Source of the DNA: UMGS1312 sp964631595
GTDB taxonomy: Bacteria > Bacillota > Clostridia > Oscillospirales > CAG-272
Direction of reading: 5' to 3'
DNA length: 64,000 nucleotides
Assembly (NCBI GenBank): GCA_964631595.1
Contig: CAZVXL010000002.1
Coordinates: forward strand, 49,142 to 113,141
The notes below the pieces were generated by a model. That model was not told the origin of the DNA, did not search any database, and saw only the letters and a program-made list of their open reading frames with translations. The position numbers and the translations under genes are program-made. This document shows, piece after piece, positions 42,220-50,608 of this stretch; within the stretch, counting starts at the first letter, position 1; the number at the start of each line of letters is the position of its first letter.

Positions 42220-43884
42220 ATGAATTACCGCAGTGAAAATGTCAAATGCGGCGCAGAGCGTGCGCCGAACAGAAGCCTGTTCTATGCAATGGGATATACG
42301 AAGGAGGAGCTTGAGAGACCTCTTATAGGAGTAGTGAGCGCACACAGCGAGATCGTGCCGGGGCATATACACCTTGACAGGATAGCGGAGGCTGTAAAGG
42401 CGGGTGTGCGTATGGCGGGAGGAACACCGATCCTTATTCCCGCTATCGGCGTATGCGACGGAATAGCGATGGGACATATCGGTATGAAGTATTCGCTTGC
42501 CAGCCGTGAGCTTATATGCGACAGCGTGGAGACGATGACAATGGCTCATCAGCTTGACGGACTGGTGCTCGTCCCCAACTGCGATAAGATCGTCCCCGCA
42601 ATGGTCATGGCGGCTGTGAGAATGGATATTCCGGCGGTGGTCTGCTCGGGCGGTCCCATGCTTGCCGGCAGATATCACGGCGAGTCGGTGACTCTCTCAC
42701 GCCTTTTCGAGGCGGCGGGAGCGTGTAAGGCAGGGCTTATGAGCGAGGATGAGCTGACCGAGTGCGAGGAGAACGCCTGCCCCGGCTGCGGCTCATGCGC
42801 GGGAATGTATACGGCAAACAGCATGAACTGCCTCTGCGAGGCTATCGGCATCGCCCTGACCGGAAACGGCACGATCCCTGCCGTGAGCAGTAAAAGGATC
42901 ATGCTTGCCAAGCACGCCGGAATGGCTGTAATGGGTCTGGTGGAAAAGGGTATCACGGCAAGACAGATCATAACCGAGCGCTCCGTCCGTAACGCTCTTG
43001 CCTGCGATATGGCACTCGGATGCAGTACCAACAGCGTGCTCCATCTGCTTGCGATAGCAAACGAGGCGGGCATACCTCTTGATCTGAAGATATTCAATGA
43101 GGTGAGCGCGGTCACGCCGAATCTGTGCCATCTTGCACCGGCGGGTCCCACCTCCATGGAGCAGCTTGACGCCGCGGGCGGAGTGCCCGCAGTGCTGAAT
43201 GAGCTTCTGAGACACGGGCTGATAGATCCCGACTGCCTCACCGTAAGCGGAAAGACGGTGGGCGAGAATATAGCCGGAATCGGTATAAAGGACGGCGGCG
43301 CGATCCGCTCCGCGGACGATCCGTACAGCAGTACGGGAGGGCTTCAGATACTTTGGGGCAATATTGCGCCGAACGGCTGCGTGGTCAAGCGAAGCGCCGT
43401 GGCGCCCGAGATGCTCGTTCATTCGGGGCCTGCGAGAGTGTATAACAGCGAGGATGAGGCGATAGCCGCCATCTACGGCGGAAAGATCGAGCACGGCGAT
43501 GTTGTGGTGATACGCTACGAGGGACCTGTCGGCGGCCCGGGCATGAGAGAAATGCTCAATCCCACAAGCGCTCTTGCCGGAATGAAGCTTGATAAGACGG
43601 TCGCACTCATCACCGACGGTCGCTTCTCCGGAGCAAGCCGAGGTGCGGCTATAGGACACGTATCTCCGGAGGCGGCGGCGGGAGGAAATATCGGACTGCT
43701 GAGAGAGGGCGATATCATTCACATAGATATCCCGAACGCTTCCATAAGCGCGGAGCTGTCCGAGGAGGAGCTTGATGCCAGACGCGCCGAGCTTGTCATG
43801 CCCGAGCCGAATATCAAAACGGGCTGGCTTGCAAGATACGCAAGGCTTGTCGATAGCGCGGATAAGGGCGCTGTCATGAAATAA
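42220..43884 (+). CDS. ilvD: Dihydroxy-acid dehydratase
   Basis: A 554-residue iron-sulfur dehydratase forming 2-oxo acids of the valine/isoleucine pathway. Cluster-ligand cysteines are seen in GVCDG (C79), PNCDKIVPAM (C121) and CPGCGSCAGMYTANSM. The C-terminal signature DGRFSGASRGAAIGH is intact. GGGGAGG precedes the start. It is the last ilv gene; ilvE, ilvA and leu genes are not in the window. Confidence 0.96.
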   Translation: MNYRSENVKCGAERAPNRSLFYAMGYTKEELERPLIGVVSAHSEIVPGHIHLDRIAEAVKAGVRMAGGTPILIPAIGVCDGIAMGHIGMKYSLASRELICDSVETMTMAHQLDGLVLVPNCDKIVPAMVMAAVRMDIPAVVCSGGPMLAGRYHGESVTLSRLFEAAGACKAGLMSEDELTECEENACPGCGSCAGMYTANSMNCLCEAIGIALTGNGTIPAVSSKRIMLAKHAGMAVMGLVEKGITARQIITERSVRNALACDMALGCSTNSVLHLLAIANEAGIPLDLKIFNEVSAVTPNLCHLAPAGPTSMEQLDAAGGVPAVLNELLRHGLIDPDCLTVSGKTVGENIAGIGIKDGGAIRSADDPYSSTGGLQILWGNIAPNGCVVKRSAVAPEMLVHSGPARVYNSEDEAIAAIYGGKIEHGDVVVIRYEGPVGGPGMREMLNPTSALAGMKLDKTVALITDGRFSGASRGAAIGHVSPEAAAGGNIGLLREGDIIHIDIPNASISAELSEEELDARRAELVMPEPNIKTGWLARYARLVDSADKGAVMK

Positions 43885-43960
43885 AACGCGGCATCATTGA
43901 CGAAAACGGCAGACGGAAGTCGCCTCGGGCTTTTGACGGGGTGTGTAACGGAGACTTGTC

Positions 43961-44398
43961 ATGTACAGAGAGCTGATAGAAGGGCTGACGGCGGAAAACG
44001 GCTGGGTAAAGCTGAGAGAGCCTTGCCCCGAAGACGAAATAACAAAAGCGGAGGAATACGTCGGCTTCGAATTTCCCGAGGAGCTAAAGGCACTGCTGCG
44101 GGAAACGAACGGTGACGGCTTTCTTCTGCTTTCTGCCGAGGAGATCGTTTCCAATGCGAAAATGAGCCGCGAGATCTTTCCCGAGTTTCTTGAAGCGGAC
44201 GAGTTTGAAGAAAAGGTCAACCGCTTCGTCTTCTTTGCGACGAACGGTTGCGGCGATTATTACTGCTACCGCGTCCTTGAAAACGGTAAAACCGATGCCT
44301 CTGCAATATACATTTGGGAGCATGAGGTTTTTGAAATTCGTGAGGTGGCAAAGAACATTTCCGAGCTGATAACCAAGTATTACAGAGATGAGGTGTAG
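43961..44398 (+). CDS. SMI1/KNR4 (SUKH) domain protein
   Basis: A 145-residue acidic SUKH-fold protein. The family core is clear: CPEDEITKAEEYVGFEFPEELKALLRETNG (listed here as separate parts CPEDEITKAEE, GFEFPEEL and LLRETNG), then a block with GDYYCYRV and IYIWEHE. SUKH proteins often serve as immunity proteins against contact-dependent or secreted nuclease toxins. No toxin gene is adjacent: it sits 76 bases after ilvD and before a bidirectional terminator. It may be an orphan immunity gene or a housekeeping relative. CGGAGA precedes the start. Confidence 0.82.
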   Translation: MYRELIEGLTAENGWVKLREPCPEDEITKAEEYVGFEFPEELKALLRETNGDGFLLLSAEEIVSNAKMSREIFPEFLEADEFEEKVNRFVFFATNGCGDYYCYRVLENGKTDASAIYIWEHEVFEIREVAKNISELITKYYRDEV

Positions 44399-44476
44399 CG
44401 GTAAGACCGCAAGGCTTGCGGAGCGGGGATCCCGAAGCGCCCCTTAACGGGAGTATGAGGCGGTTAGTCACAAGAT

Positions 44477-44517
44477 AAAAAGCATCGGTACGGAGATATC
44501 CGTACCGATGCTTTTTT
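44477..44517. terminator. Bidirectional terminator, SUKH gene/phosphatase gene
   Basis: A perfect 17-base stem AAAAGCATCGGTACGGA / TCCGTACCGATGCTTTT with a 5-base loop and a T run. The 78 bases before it (44399-44476) are GC-rich with no gene that I can support. Confidence 0.9.
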
Positions 44518-44579
44518 GTTTTATGAGTGCTTGTGATAACGCCGCTCCGAGCCTTGCGCGCCTCGGAAAGACGCGCGGA

Positions 44580-45407
44580 TCATTCTGCGAACAGTCCGTT
44601 GGGAACGGTGCCGCAAAAGCCGTCCGCCTTTGTCTCGGGAACCTCAAGTCCGAGCGCGTGGAGAACGATGGCGGCTGTGTCATGAACGTTCATGCCGCTG
44701 ACGGTGCAATTGTTCACCGTCTTGCCCGCCGCACCGAAGAATATGTATTTCTCGGCGTCGGTGTGATTTCCGTGAGTTCCCTCGGGCGTTCCGCCGTGAT
44801 CGGCGGTGACAAGGAAAAGAGTATCGTCAAGCGCATTGAGAGAGACGAGCTTGTCGTACACCTTGCCGATGAGAGTATCGACGTAGGTTATCTGAGCCAG
44901 ATGACGGCTTGATCCGTAGCCGCACATATGACCGAGATCGTCAACGCTGTCGAACTGAGCAAAGAGGAAGGTCGGGAGACCCTTGTCGAGATATTCGACG
45001 ATCTCGTCCGCGACCTGCTCGTCATTGCCGGTGCCGAATACAACGTCCAAATTGCCCTCGATAATGCCGGTGTTTATGGGATTCCAGTCGGAGAAGGAAG
45101 CAAGAGAGGCGTCGGGCATACTCTCACGTATTCTTCTGAATACTGTCGGCAGATCCGAGTCCGCCGGATAGGGCGTGGAGGAAACGATATCGTTTGTGAG
45201 ACCGTGAGTCTCTGCCTTCGCTCCGATGAGCATGGCGCCCCAGCACTCCGCGCTTATCGCGGGAAATGCGGTTACCGTATCGTAGGATACGGCACCGTTT
45301 GCGAATATCCTGTCAACATTGGGTGTGTCGGTGTCCTTGAAGAAGCTTCCCGCACCGTCAACGCCGATCAGGAATACGTGGCTGTATTTTTTTGAATTTG
45401 TAGGCAT
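44580..45407 (-). CDS. Alkaline phosphatase superfamily protein (phosphodiesterase/nucleotide pyrophosphatase type)
   Basis: A 275-residue protein of the type I phosphodiesterase/alkaline phosphatase fold. Metal-binding motifs are visible: IGVDGAG near the N-terminus (first Asp), the nucleophile region TAFPAISAECWGAML where the Ser/Thr is expected, SVDDLGHMCG and TADHGG near residue 205. There is no signal peptide, so a cytoplasmic role on a phosphoester or nucleotide substrate is likely. Start 45407 has AAGGTGAT upstream; an alternative in-frame ATG is 9 bases earlier. It has its own strong promoter containing a DnaA-box-like palindrome. Confidence 0.83.
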   Translation of the reverse strand: MPTNSKKYSHVFLIGVDGAGSFFKDTDTPNVDRIFANGAVSYDTVTAFPAISAECWGAMLIGAKAETHGLTNDIVSSTPYPADSDLPTVFRRIRESMPDASLASFSDWNPINTGIIEGNLDVVFGTGNDEQVADEIVEYLDKGLPTFLFAQFDSVDDLGHMCGYGSSRHLAQITYVDTLIGKVYDKLVSLNALDDTLFLVTADHGGTPEGTHGNHTDAEKYIFFGAAGKTVNNCTVSGMNVHDTAAIVLHALGLEVPETKADGFCGTVPNGLFAE

Positions 45408-45424
45408 AAAAATCACCTTATTTC

Positions 45425-45440
45425 TGTGGAATTATCCACA
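45425..45440. promoter_or_regulatory. Inverted repeat with a perfect DnaA-box sequence
   Basis: TGTGGA-ATTA-TCCACA, with 6-base arms, lies just downstream of the phosphatase-gene -10 element, in operator position. The plus strand of its right half reads TTATCCACA (45432-45440), identical to the consensus DnaA box. Confidence 0.5.
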
Positions 45441-45468
45441 TTATATATTCAGAGGCGCGGGATGTCAA
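45440..45468 (-). promoter_or_regulatory. Promoter for the phosphatase-family gene
   Basis: On the minus strand, TTGACA (45468-45463) and TATAAT (45445-45440) with a 17-base spacer. Confidence 0.87.
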
Positions 45469-45498
45469 GTACCGAACGCAAAAAAAATAAGCCACGCG

Positions 45499-45543
45499 CA
45501 AAAAAGCTTCGATCTGCGACCTCTCGGTGTCGCGGATCGAAGC
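45499..45543 (-). terminator. Terminator after the DUF1846 gene
   Basis: A 15-base stem GCTTCGATCTGCGAC / GTCGCGGATCGAAGC (one G-T pair) with an 8-base loop. On the minus strand it is followed by TTTTTT and ends the lexA-DUF1846 unit. Confidence 0.85.
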
Positions 45544-45588
45544 CTTTCGTATTGGTATGCACTGCCGACAGGGCTCGGCGGAGCACCT

Positions 45589-47061
45589 TTATTTTGCTTC
45601 CTTGATCGGATCGTAGGTGAAGTTCAATCCGAGCTTCTTGAATACGGATCTGTCAACGTGCGCGGGCGTTACGGTCAGATGCGCCTCACAGCCCTTCATT
45701 TTCGGCACGGAATCGAGCGCCCTTCTTGCCACCTCGTCTGTCACGGCACATACGGACAGCACTATCAGCACCTCGTCGGTGTGCAGTCTCGGATTTCTTG
45801 AGCCGAACTGATTTACCTTGAGCTTCATTACCGGCTCAAGCACGGAGGGGGAGAGAAGCTGTACCTCGTCGGGAATATCGGCAAGATATTTCAGCGCATT
45901 GAGCATTGCGGCGGAGGAAGCTCCGAGAATGGGCGTGGTCTTTCCGGTCAGTATCGTTCCGTCGATCTCAATGGCGGCGGCGGGTGCCGAGGTCATTTCG
46001 GCTTTTTTTCTCGCTGCTTCGACAACAAGCCTGTCGGATGGCGATACCTCCGCCTGCTGCATGAGCAGCTCAAGCTTGAATACCACATCCGCAAGGGCGG
46101 TATCATTCGGATTTTTCGCCTTGTCCGCAAGGGCGGTGAAATACCTGCGAATGATCTCGTTCTTCGCGGCGGTGCATACCGCCTCGTCGTCGGTGATGCA
46201 GAAGCCCGCCATGTTCACGCCCATATCGGTGGGTGAGCTGTAGGGACATTCTCCGGATATCTTCTCGTAAATGGCGGAAAGAAGCGGAAATGCCTCCACG
46301 TCGCGGTTGTAATTCACCGCATAAATGCCGTACTTGTCCATGTGATACGGGTCGATCATGTTCACGTCCCGCAGATCGGCTGTCGCCGCCTCGTATGCGA
46401 GGTTTACGGGGTGCTTGAGCGGAAGATTCCATATGGGAAAGGTCTCAAACTTGGAGTATCCCGCCTTCATGCCGCGCTTGTGCTCATGGTAAAGCTGGGA
46501 GAGACATACCGCCATCTTGCCGCTTCCCGGACCGGGGGCGGTGACTATGACGATTGGTCTTGTGGCAGGGAAGTATTCGCATTTTCCGTAGCCCTCGTCG
46601 CTCACGATGAAGGGTATGTTCGTTGGATATCCCTCTATCGGATAATGCAGATATGAGGGGATCCCCGCCTCGTTCAGCTTCTTGCGGAGCGCATCCACGC
46701 TTTTTTGACCGGCGTATTTCGTTATCGCAGCTCCGCTGACCTTGAAGCCCATTTTGCGGAATTCGGCGGCAAGGCGTAGCGTTTCCTCACCGTAGGTACG
46801 CTCCGTGTCGGCACGGATCTTGTTTTTTTCGATATCCTCGGCGGATACCGCAAAAAGAATCTCCGCTCTGTCTGTCAGAGCGGTGAGCATCTGTATTTTG
46901 CTGTCGGGGAGAAAGCCCGGCAGAACTCTTGCCGCGTGATTGTCATCGAAAAGCTTGCCGCCGAGCTCAAGATAGAGCCTGCCGCCGAAGTTTTCCGCGC
47001 GCTGCATTATGTGGTCGGACTGAAGGCTGATGTATTTGTTGTTGTCGAATCCAATGTTCAT
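45589..47061 (-). CDS. DUF1846 domain protein
   Basis: A 490-residue cytoplasmic protein of the DUF1846 family, common in Firmicutes, with crystal structures known but no established activity. It begins MNIGFDNNKYISLQS and has a glycine-rich loop APGPGSGKM resembling a P-loop but with Met after Lys, plus a conserved YPTNIPFIVS stretch. It starts 28 bases after the lexA stop on the same strand with AAGGAAG upstream and no separate promoter that I can see, so it is probably co-transcribed with lexA and may belong to the SOS regulon. Confidence 0.88.
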   Translation of the reverse strand: MNIGFDNNKYISLQSDHIMQRAENFGGRLYLELGGKLFDDNHAARVLPGFLPDSKIQMLTALTDRAEILFAVSAEDIEKNKIRADTERTYGEETLRLAAEFRKMGFKVSGAAITKYAGQKSVDALRKKLNEAGIPSYLHYPIEGYPTNIPFIVSDEGYGKCEYFPATRPIVIVTAPGPGSGKMAVCLSQLYHEHKRGMKAGYSKFETFPIWNLPLKHPVNLAYEAATADLRDVNMIDPYHMDKYGIYAVNYNRDVEAFPLLSAIYEKISGECPYSSPTDMGVNMAGFCITDDEAVCTAAKNEIIRRYFTALADKAKNPNDTALADVVFKLELLMQQAEVSPSDRLVVEAARKKAEMTSAPAAAIEIDGTILTGKTTPILGASSAAMLNALKYLADIPDEVQLLSPSVLEPVMKLKVNQFGSRNPRLHTDEVLIVLSVCAVTDEVARRALDSVPKMKGCEAHLTVTPAHVDRSVFKKLGLNFTYDPIKEAK

Positions 47062-47089
47062 GAAATGTGCCGCTTCCTTTGTGAAGAAT

Positions 47090-47689
47090 TTAATAATAGC
47101 GAACGCTTGCGATCACACGGCCGAGTACCGAGAGCTCTTTCGTGTAGATCGGGCGCATATCTCTGTTTCGGGGCTGGAGACGGAAGCCGTCTTCCTCTCT
47201 GTAGAAATCCTTGACAGTTGCCTCATCGCCTATCAGAGCGACGATCCTGTCACCGTCCTCGGCAGTGGTGCACTGCTCTACGATAACTATATCCCCGTCC
47301 ATTATTCCGACCTCGATCATACTGCTTCCGACAACTCTCAGAGCAAAAAGATCCGAGGCGGTTCGCCTGTCGGGAACAAAATTCACGTATCCGTCGTGAT
47401 TCTCCTCGGCAAGAATGGGGAGACCTGCGCGTACACGGCCGATAATGGGGATCCTCAAGCATAGAGGGGGAACTCCGCCGCCGTCGTCGTCAACGCGGAT
47501 CGTGCGGCTCTTGCCCGTTTCGCGGACGATGAAGCCCTTGCTCTCCAAGCGCTCAAGATAAGAGAAAACAGTTGACGTGCTCTTGATCCCGAGCGCACTG
47601 CGAATGTCGCGTACCGTCGGGGAATAGCCCTTCGATTCGATCGTTTCCTTTATATAATTGAGGATCTGCTGTTCTTTATCTGTTAGCAT
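47090..47689 (-). CDS. lexA: LexA SOS repressor
   Basis: A 199-residue LexA. The N-terminal winged helix-turn-helix contains SPTVRDIRSALGIKS. The autocleavage site is A88-G89 in GRVRAGLPIL; the catalytic dyad is S123 (GSSM) and K160 (EATVKDF). RecA filaments would stimulate cleavage and release SOS genes. Start 47689 has GGAGG upstream; the frame continues further upstream but without support. A LexA-box-like sequence lies in its promoter, consistent with autoregulation. DUF1846 follows in the same unit. Confidence 0.96.
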   Translation of the reverse strand: MLTDKEQQILNYIKETIESKGYSPTVRDIRSALGIKSTSTVFSYLERLESKGFIVRETGKSRTIRVDDDGGGVPPLCLRIPIIGRVRAGLPILAEENHDGYVNFVPDRRTASDLFALRVVGSSMIEVGIMDGDIVIVEQCTTAEDGDRIVALIGDEATVKDFYREEDGFRLQPRNRDMRPIYTKELSVLGRVIASVRYY

Positions 47690-47815
47690 GGTAAACCTCC
47701 GTATTGCGTATGCATCCGCTCCGAGGGGAGCGCGTGACAGTGAGATGCCTGCCAGATCGACGGTGCCGACGCACAGCCGAGCCGCAGACAGCCGCCCTGC
47801 ATACCTTCTGGATAT

Positions 47816-47855
47816 ATTATAACACAGAAAGCACCGAAAAGTAAACATCTGTTCT
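47816..47855 (-). promoter_or_regulatory. lexA promoter with overlapping LexA box
   Basis: On the minus strand, TATAAT (47821-47816) with a partial -35 TTTACT (47845-47840), spacer 18. GAACAGATGTTT (47854-47843) matches the Gram-positive LexA box GAAC-n4-GTTY and overlaps the -35. Confidence 0.7.
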
Positions 47856-47862
47856 CAAATTT

Positions 47863-48033
47863 GTTTGCAATTTTTTCGAAAAAGATCATTTTTGTGCAGA
47901 ATATAAAATCGGCGGCACGTCCTGAGCGGTATTTTGTCGATGTACCTGTCGGTACGCGTAAACGGCGCGGCGTATTCCCATGGCACATGAACGAAAAAAT
48001 CGTGTGAAATTTAATATATTTTATGTATAAGTA
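47863..48033. other. Non-coding stretch between the lexA and dockerin promoters
   Basis: The gap between lexA and the dockerin gene is 422 bases. Outside the lexA promoter, its leader and the dockerin promoter, I see no gene, hairpin terminator or repeat. Two GC-rich patches (47910-47990) have no recognised structure. Confidence 0.5.
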
Positions 48034-48062
48034 TTGAATTTCCCGTTTGTACGTGATATAAT
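48034..48062 (+). promoter_or_regulatory. Promoter for the dockerin protein gene
   Basis: TTGAAT (48034-48039) and TATAAT (48057-48062), 17-base spacer, with TG at 48054-48055 forming an extended -10. Confidence 0.85.
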
Positions 48063-48111
48063 TTTGGCAAGAAGGCTGTATATACAGCAAATAAATTAAA
48101 TGGAGACTGTG

Positions 48112-49695
48112 ATGAAAAAACTAACAGCGCTTTTGATGAGCATAGTTATGCTCGCAGGTCTTATCGTAGGCACGTCCGCTTCCGGTGAGATCCTTTGGTA
48201 CGATGATTTTTCCGAAGGCTTCAGCTCCGATGACTGGCTCACCGACGGAAACCTGTTTTTCCTTGATGACAGCACCGACCCCGACAACCCCTGCCTTGCG
48301 GCTTATAAGGATGGTGTTGTTTCTCAGAGCCATTACATGTACGATCTTACACCTACTCCCCGCGGATATTCCGATTTTGTAATGTCTGCCCGTGTAAATC
48401 TCAGAGAGCATGACGGTGACGGCTCCCATATGGTCGGATTCTGGTGGATCGACGATTTCCACTATGTATCCGAGGCTGACGGCGGAAACGACGGAGATTC
48501 CGGTCCCGTATATCAGTACGTCTACAATGACGATGAGGGATATGTTGCTCTTATAAGAGCCGGAGCGATCGTCGGTAAGACAGATATGAGAATGAGTATC
48601 GGTGAGGGTGAGTGGTTCACCATGGGCTGGAGAGTCGTGCCCGGAAGGATCGTTTGCTACATCGACGGTGCGCCCGTTATCGAGTACATCGCGGACGATA
48701 TCGTTTCCGAGGGTAACAGCCCCATTATTCTCTACAACAGCAAGTGCTACGTTGCATTTGACGACATTACCCTTGCCACCTCCGATTACGATCTGTTCGA
48801 CGAGACTGCCATGACCTTCGCGGTTGAGGCGGATGACGTAAGAGTCGGTGATACCACCGTCAATGCGAATATCGTCGTTACACTTCCCGAGGATGCTACC
48901 GGCTATGAGCTCGGAGCCTTCAGAGTTGACCTTGACTACGACAGAAGCGTTATGTCCCTTGCCTCCGCGCCCGATTGGAAGGTGCAGGGCGGTCTGACGA
49001 TCTCCGGTGATAAGCTTACCACCGTTCCTTACCCCATGGCATGGGCTACCGTTGATACCCCCGCGTTCAAGGCAGGTAAGAATGTGATCGCAAGCGTGAC
49101 CTTCAACCTTGCAAAGCCCGCTACCGAGGACAGCACATACGAGATCGGTCTTTCCATCGACCGTGCCGTTCAGACAGGCAACCTGCCCGTTTCTCTTGCA
49201 TCGCAGGACGGTACTCACACCGAGTTTTCCTATATCCGTGAGCAGATCGCACTTCAGTCCGATATCGTCGGCGTTCACAAGTACACGTCCGTTGTGACGG
49301 CACCTACCTGTGAGGATAAGGGCTACACCACGTATACCTGCGATTGCGGCGACAGCTACGTTGATGATTATGTAGACGCACTCGGACACAGCTACACTGA
49401 TGTTGTAACTCCTCCGACAAGAACCGAGCAGGGCTACACCACCCACACCTGCGGCACCTGCGGCGACAGCTATGTGGATACATATGTGGATCCCATTGCC
49501 TCCATCCCCGGAGATGTCAACGATGACGGAGACGTTTCTCTTGCCGATGTAACGCTTCTTCTGAAGCACCTTGCCGGCTGGGATGTTACCATCAATGCCG
49601 ATGCTGCCGATGTAAATGACGACGGAGATGTTTCACTTGCCGATGCAACACTTCTTATGAAGTATCTTGCAAGCTGGGACGTTGTTCTGAAGTAA
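48112..49695 (+). CDS. Secreted protein with LamG-like, cohesin-like and dockerin type I modules
   Basis: A 527-residue secreted protein. A signal peptide ends near GTSAS (residue 24). Residues about 25-215 form a beta-sandwich resembling LamG/concanavalin-type domains. Residues about 233-375 look like a cohesin-type domain (FRVDLDYDRSVMSL, then ASVTFNLAKP). Two 37-residue Cys-containing repeats begin HKYTSVVT (389) and HSYTDVVT (426). The C-terminus is a dockerin I with two calcium-binding segments, DVNDDGDVSLADVTLL (from about 468) and DVNDDGDVSLADATLL (from about 501). Start 48112 has GGAG 6 bases upstream. No carbohydrate-active catalytic residues are evident, so it may be a structural or binding component. 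A terminator follows. Confidence 0.85.
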   Translation: MKKLTALLMSIVMLAGLIVGTSASGEILWYDDFSEGFSSDDWLTDGNLFFLDDSTDPDNPCLAAYKDGVVSQSHYMYDLTPTPRGYSDFVMSARVNLREHDGDGSHMVGFWWIDDFHYVSEADGGNDGDSGPVYQYVYNDDEGYVALIRAGAIVGKTDMRMSIGEGEWFTMGWRVVPGRIVCYIDGAPVIEYIADDIVSEGNSPIILYNSKCYVAFDDITLATSDYDLFDETAMTFAVEADDVRVGDTTVNANIVVTLPEDATGYELGAFRVDLDYDRSVMSLASAPDWKVQGGLTISGDKLTTVPYPMAWATVDTPAFKAGKNVIASVTFNLAKPATEDSTYEIGLSIDRAVQTGNLPVSLASQDGTHTEFSYIREQIALQSDIVGVHKYTSVVTAPTCEDKGYTTYTCDCGDSYVDDYVDALGHSYTDVVTPPTRTEQGYTTHTCGTCGDSYVDTYVDPIASIPGDVNDDGDVSLADVTLLLKHLAGWDVTINADAADVNDDGDVSLADATLLMKYLASWDVVLK

Positions 49696-49722
49696 TTGCT
49701 TTATAAGATAAAGCGCTAATAT

Positions 49723-49771
49723 GACCGCAGACAAAACGAGGCTGTGACCTTGCTTGTCTGCGGTCTTTTTT
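49723..49771 (+). terminator. Intrinsic terminator after the dockerin protein gene
   Basis: A perfect 12-base stem GACCGCAGACAA / TTGTCTGCGGTC with a 19-base loop, followed by TTTTTT. Confidence 0.88.
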
Positions 49772-49831
49772 GCCGCGGACTTTGCCCGCCGCCGAGCATC
49801 TTATCTGCGACCGTTGCAGATGACGGGCGGC

Positions 49832-49863
49832 TTCAATGTTTTTTCAATCTTTTGCGTTACAAT
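49832..49863 (+). promoter_or_regulatory. Response-regulator-type direct repeats and promoter before the two-component genes
   Basis: TTCAAT at 49832-49837 and TTCAAT at 49843-49848 are 11 bases apart start to start. Nine bases further on is a -10, TACAAT (49858-49863). There is no consensus -35; the repeat takes its place, as in promoters activated by OmpR/PhoB-type regulators. The same arrangement recurs at 51863. Confidence 0.7.
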
Positions 49864-49924
49864 AATAATGGGGCGGTGTATACCGCGCCCTCGGCATCAC
49901 GCCGAATACGCGCGGAGGTGTATC

Positions 49925-50608
49925 ATGCGGATATTGCTTGTTGAAGATGAGATCAGAATGGCACAGGCGCTTTGCGAAATACTGCGCCTTGAGAAATACG
50001 AGGTCGATCACTGCCGGGGCGGAAATGACGGCTTGAGTGCGGTGCTCGACAATATTTACGATATAGTCATACTTGACGTCATGCTCCCCGAAATGAGCGG
50101 ACTTGAGATAGTGCGTACGGCTCGGCGGGAGGGGATCACGGTACCTGTGCTGATGCTGACGGCAAAGGCGGATACGGATGACAAGGTGGCGGGGCTTGAC
50201 AGCGGCGCGGACGATTATCTGACAAAGCCCTTTAAGACGGAGGAGCTGCTTGCGAGGCTTCGCGCTCTCGGGAGACGTAAGCTCGGAGGAGTCGAGGGTA
50301 TCCCGAGTTACGGTGATATCGCACTTGATGCGAGCACCCTCAACCTCTCCTGCACCGCAACGGGGCAGAGCGTCAGACTCGGTGAAAAGGAATATCGGAT
50401 ACTTGAATACCTTGTCGCCAACGGCGGAAGGATACTCACCCGCGAACAGCTTGCGGTAAGGATCTGGGGCTTTGATTGCGAGGTGGAGTACAACAACGTG
50501 GAGGTCTATATGTCCTTTACGCGCAAAAAGCTGCTGTTTGTCGGAGCAAGGACGGAAATAAAGGCTGTCAGAGGGATAGGCTATGAGCTGAGGTGCGAAG
50601 GTGTTTAA
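49925..50608 (+). CDS. OmpR/PhoB-family response regulator
   Basis: A 227-residue response regulator. The receiver domain has acidic VEDE at residues 6-9, phospho-acceptor D51 (ILDVMLPEMSG) and K101 (LTKPF). The C-terminal winged-helix DNA-binding domain ends in AVRGIGYELR. ATG 49925 has GGAGGTG upstream; the frame extends upstream through the promoter and terminator without support. It overlaps its histidine kinase by 8 bases. The direct repeats at 49832 and 51863 are the likely binding sites. Confidence 0.95.
   Translation: MRILLVEDEIRMAQALCEILRLEKYEVDHCRGGNDGLSAVLDNIYDIVILDVMLPEMSGLEIVRTARREGITVPVLMLTAKADTDDKVAGLDSGADDYLTKPFKTEELLARLRALGRRKLGGVEGIPSYGDIALDASTLNLSCTATGQSVRLGEKEYRILEYLVANGGRILTREQLAVRIWGFDCEVEYNNVEVYMSFTRKKLLFVGARTEIKAVRGIGYELRCEGV

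Noticed and set aside
41305..42678. A 457-codon open frame opposite ilvC and ilvD
   Set aside because: It spans two well-identified genes on the other strand and has no domain.
44399..44476. GC-rich stretch after the SUKH gene as an RNA gene or element remnant
   Set aside because: Some short pairings can be drawn, but no known motif, promoter or repeat partner was found in the window.
45432..45440. Perfect DnaA box as a replication origin
   Set aside because: A single box without a box cluster, AT-rich unwinding region or dnaA/dnaN neighbours.
48121..49569. A 482-codon open frame opposite the dockerin protein gene
   Set aside because: Low-complexity translation antisense to a gene with a signal peptide, dockerin, promoter and terminator.
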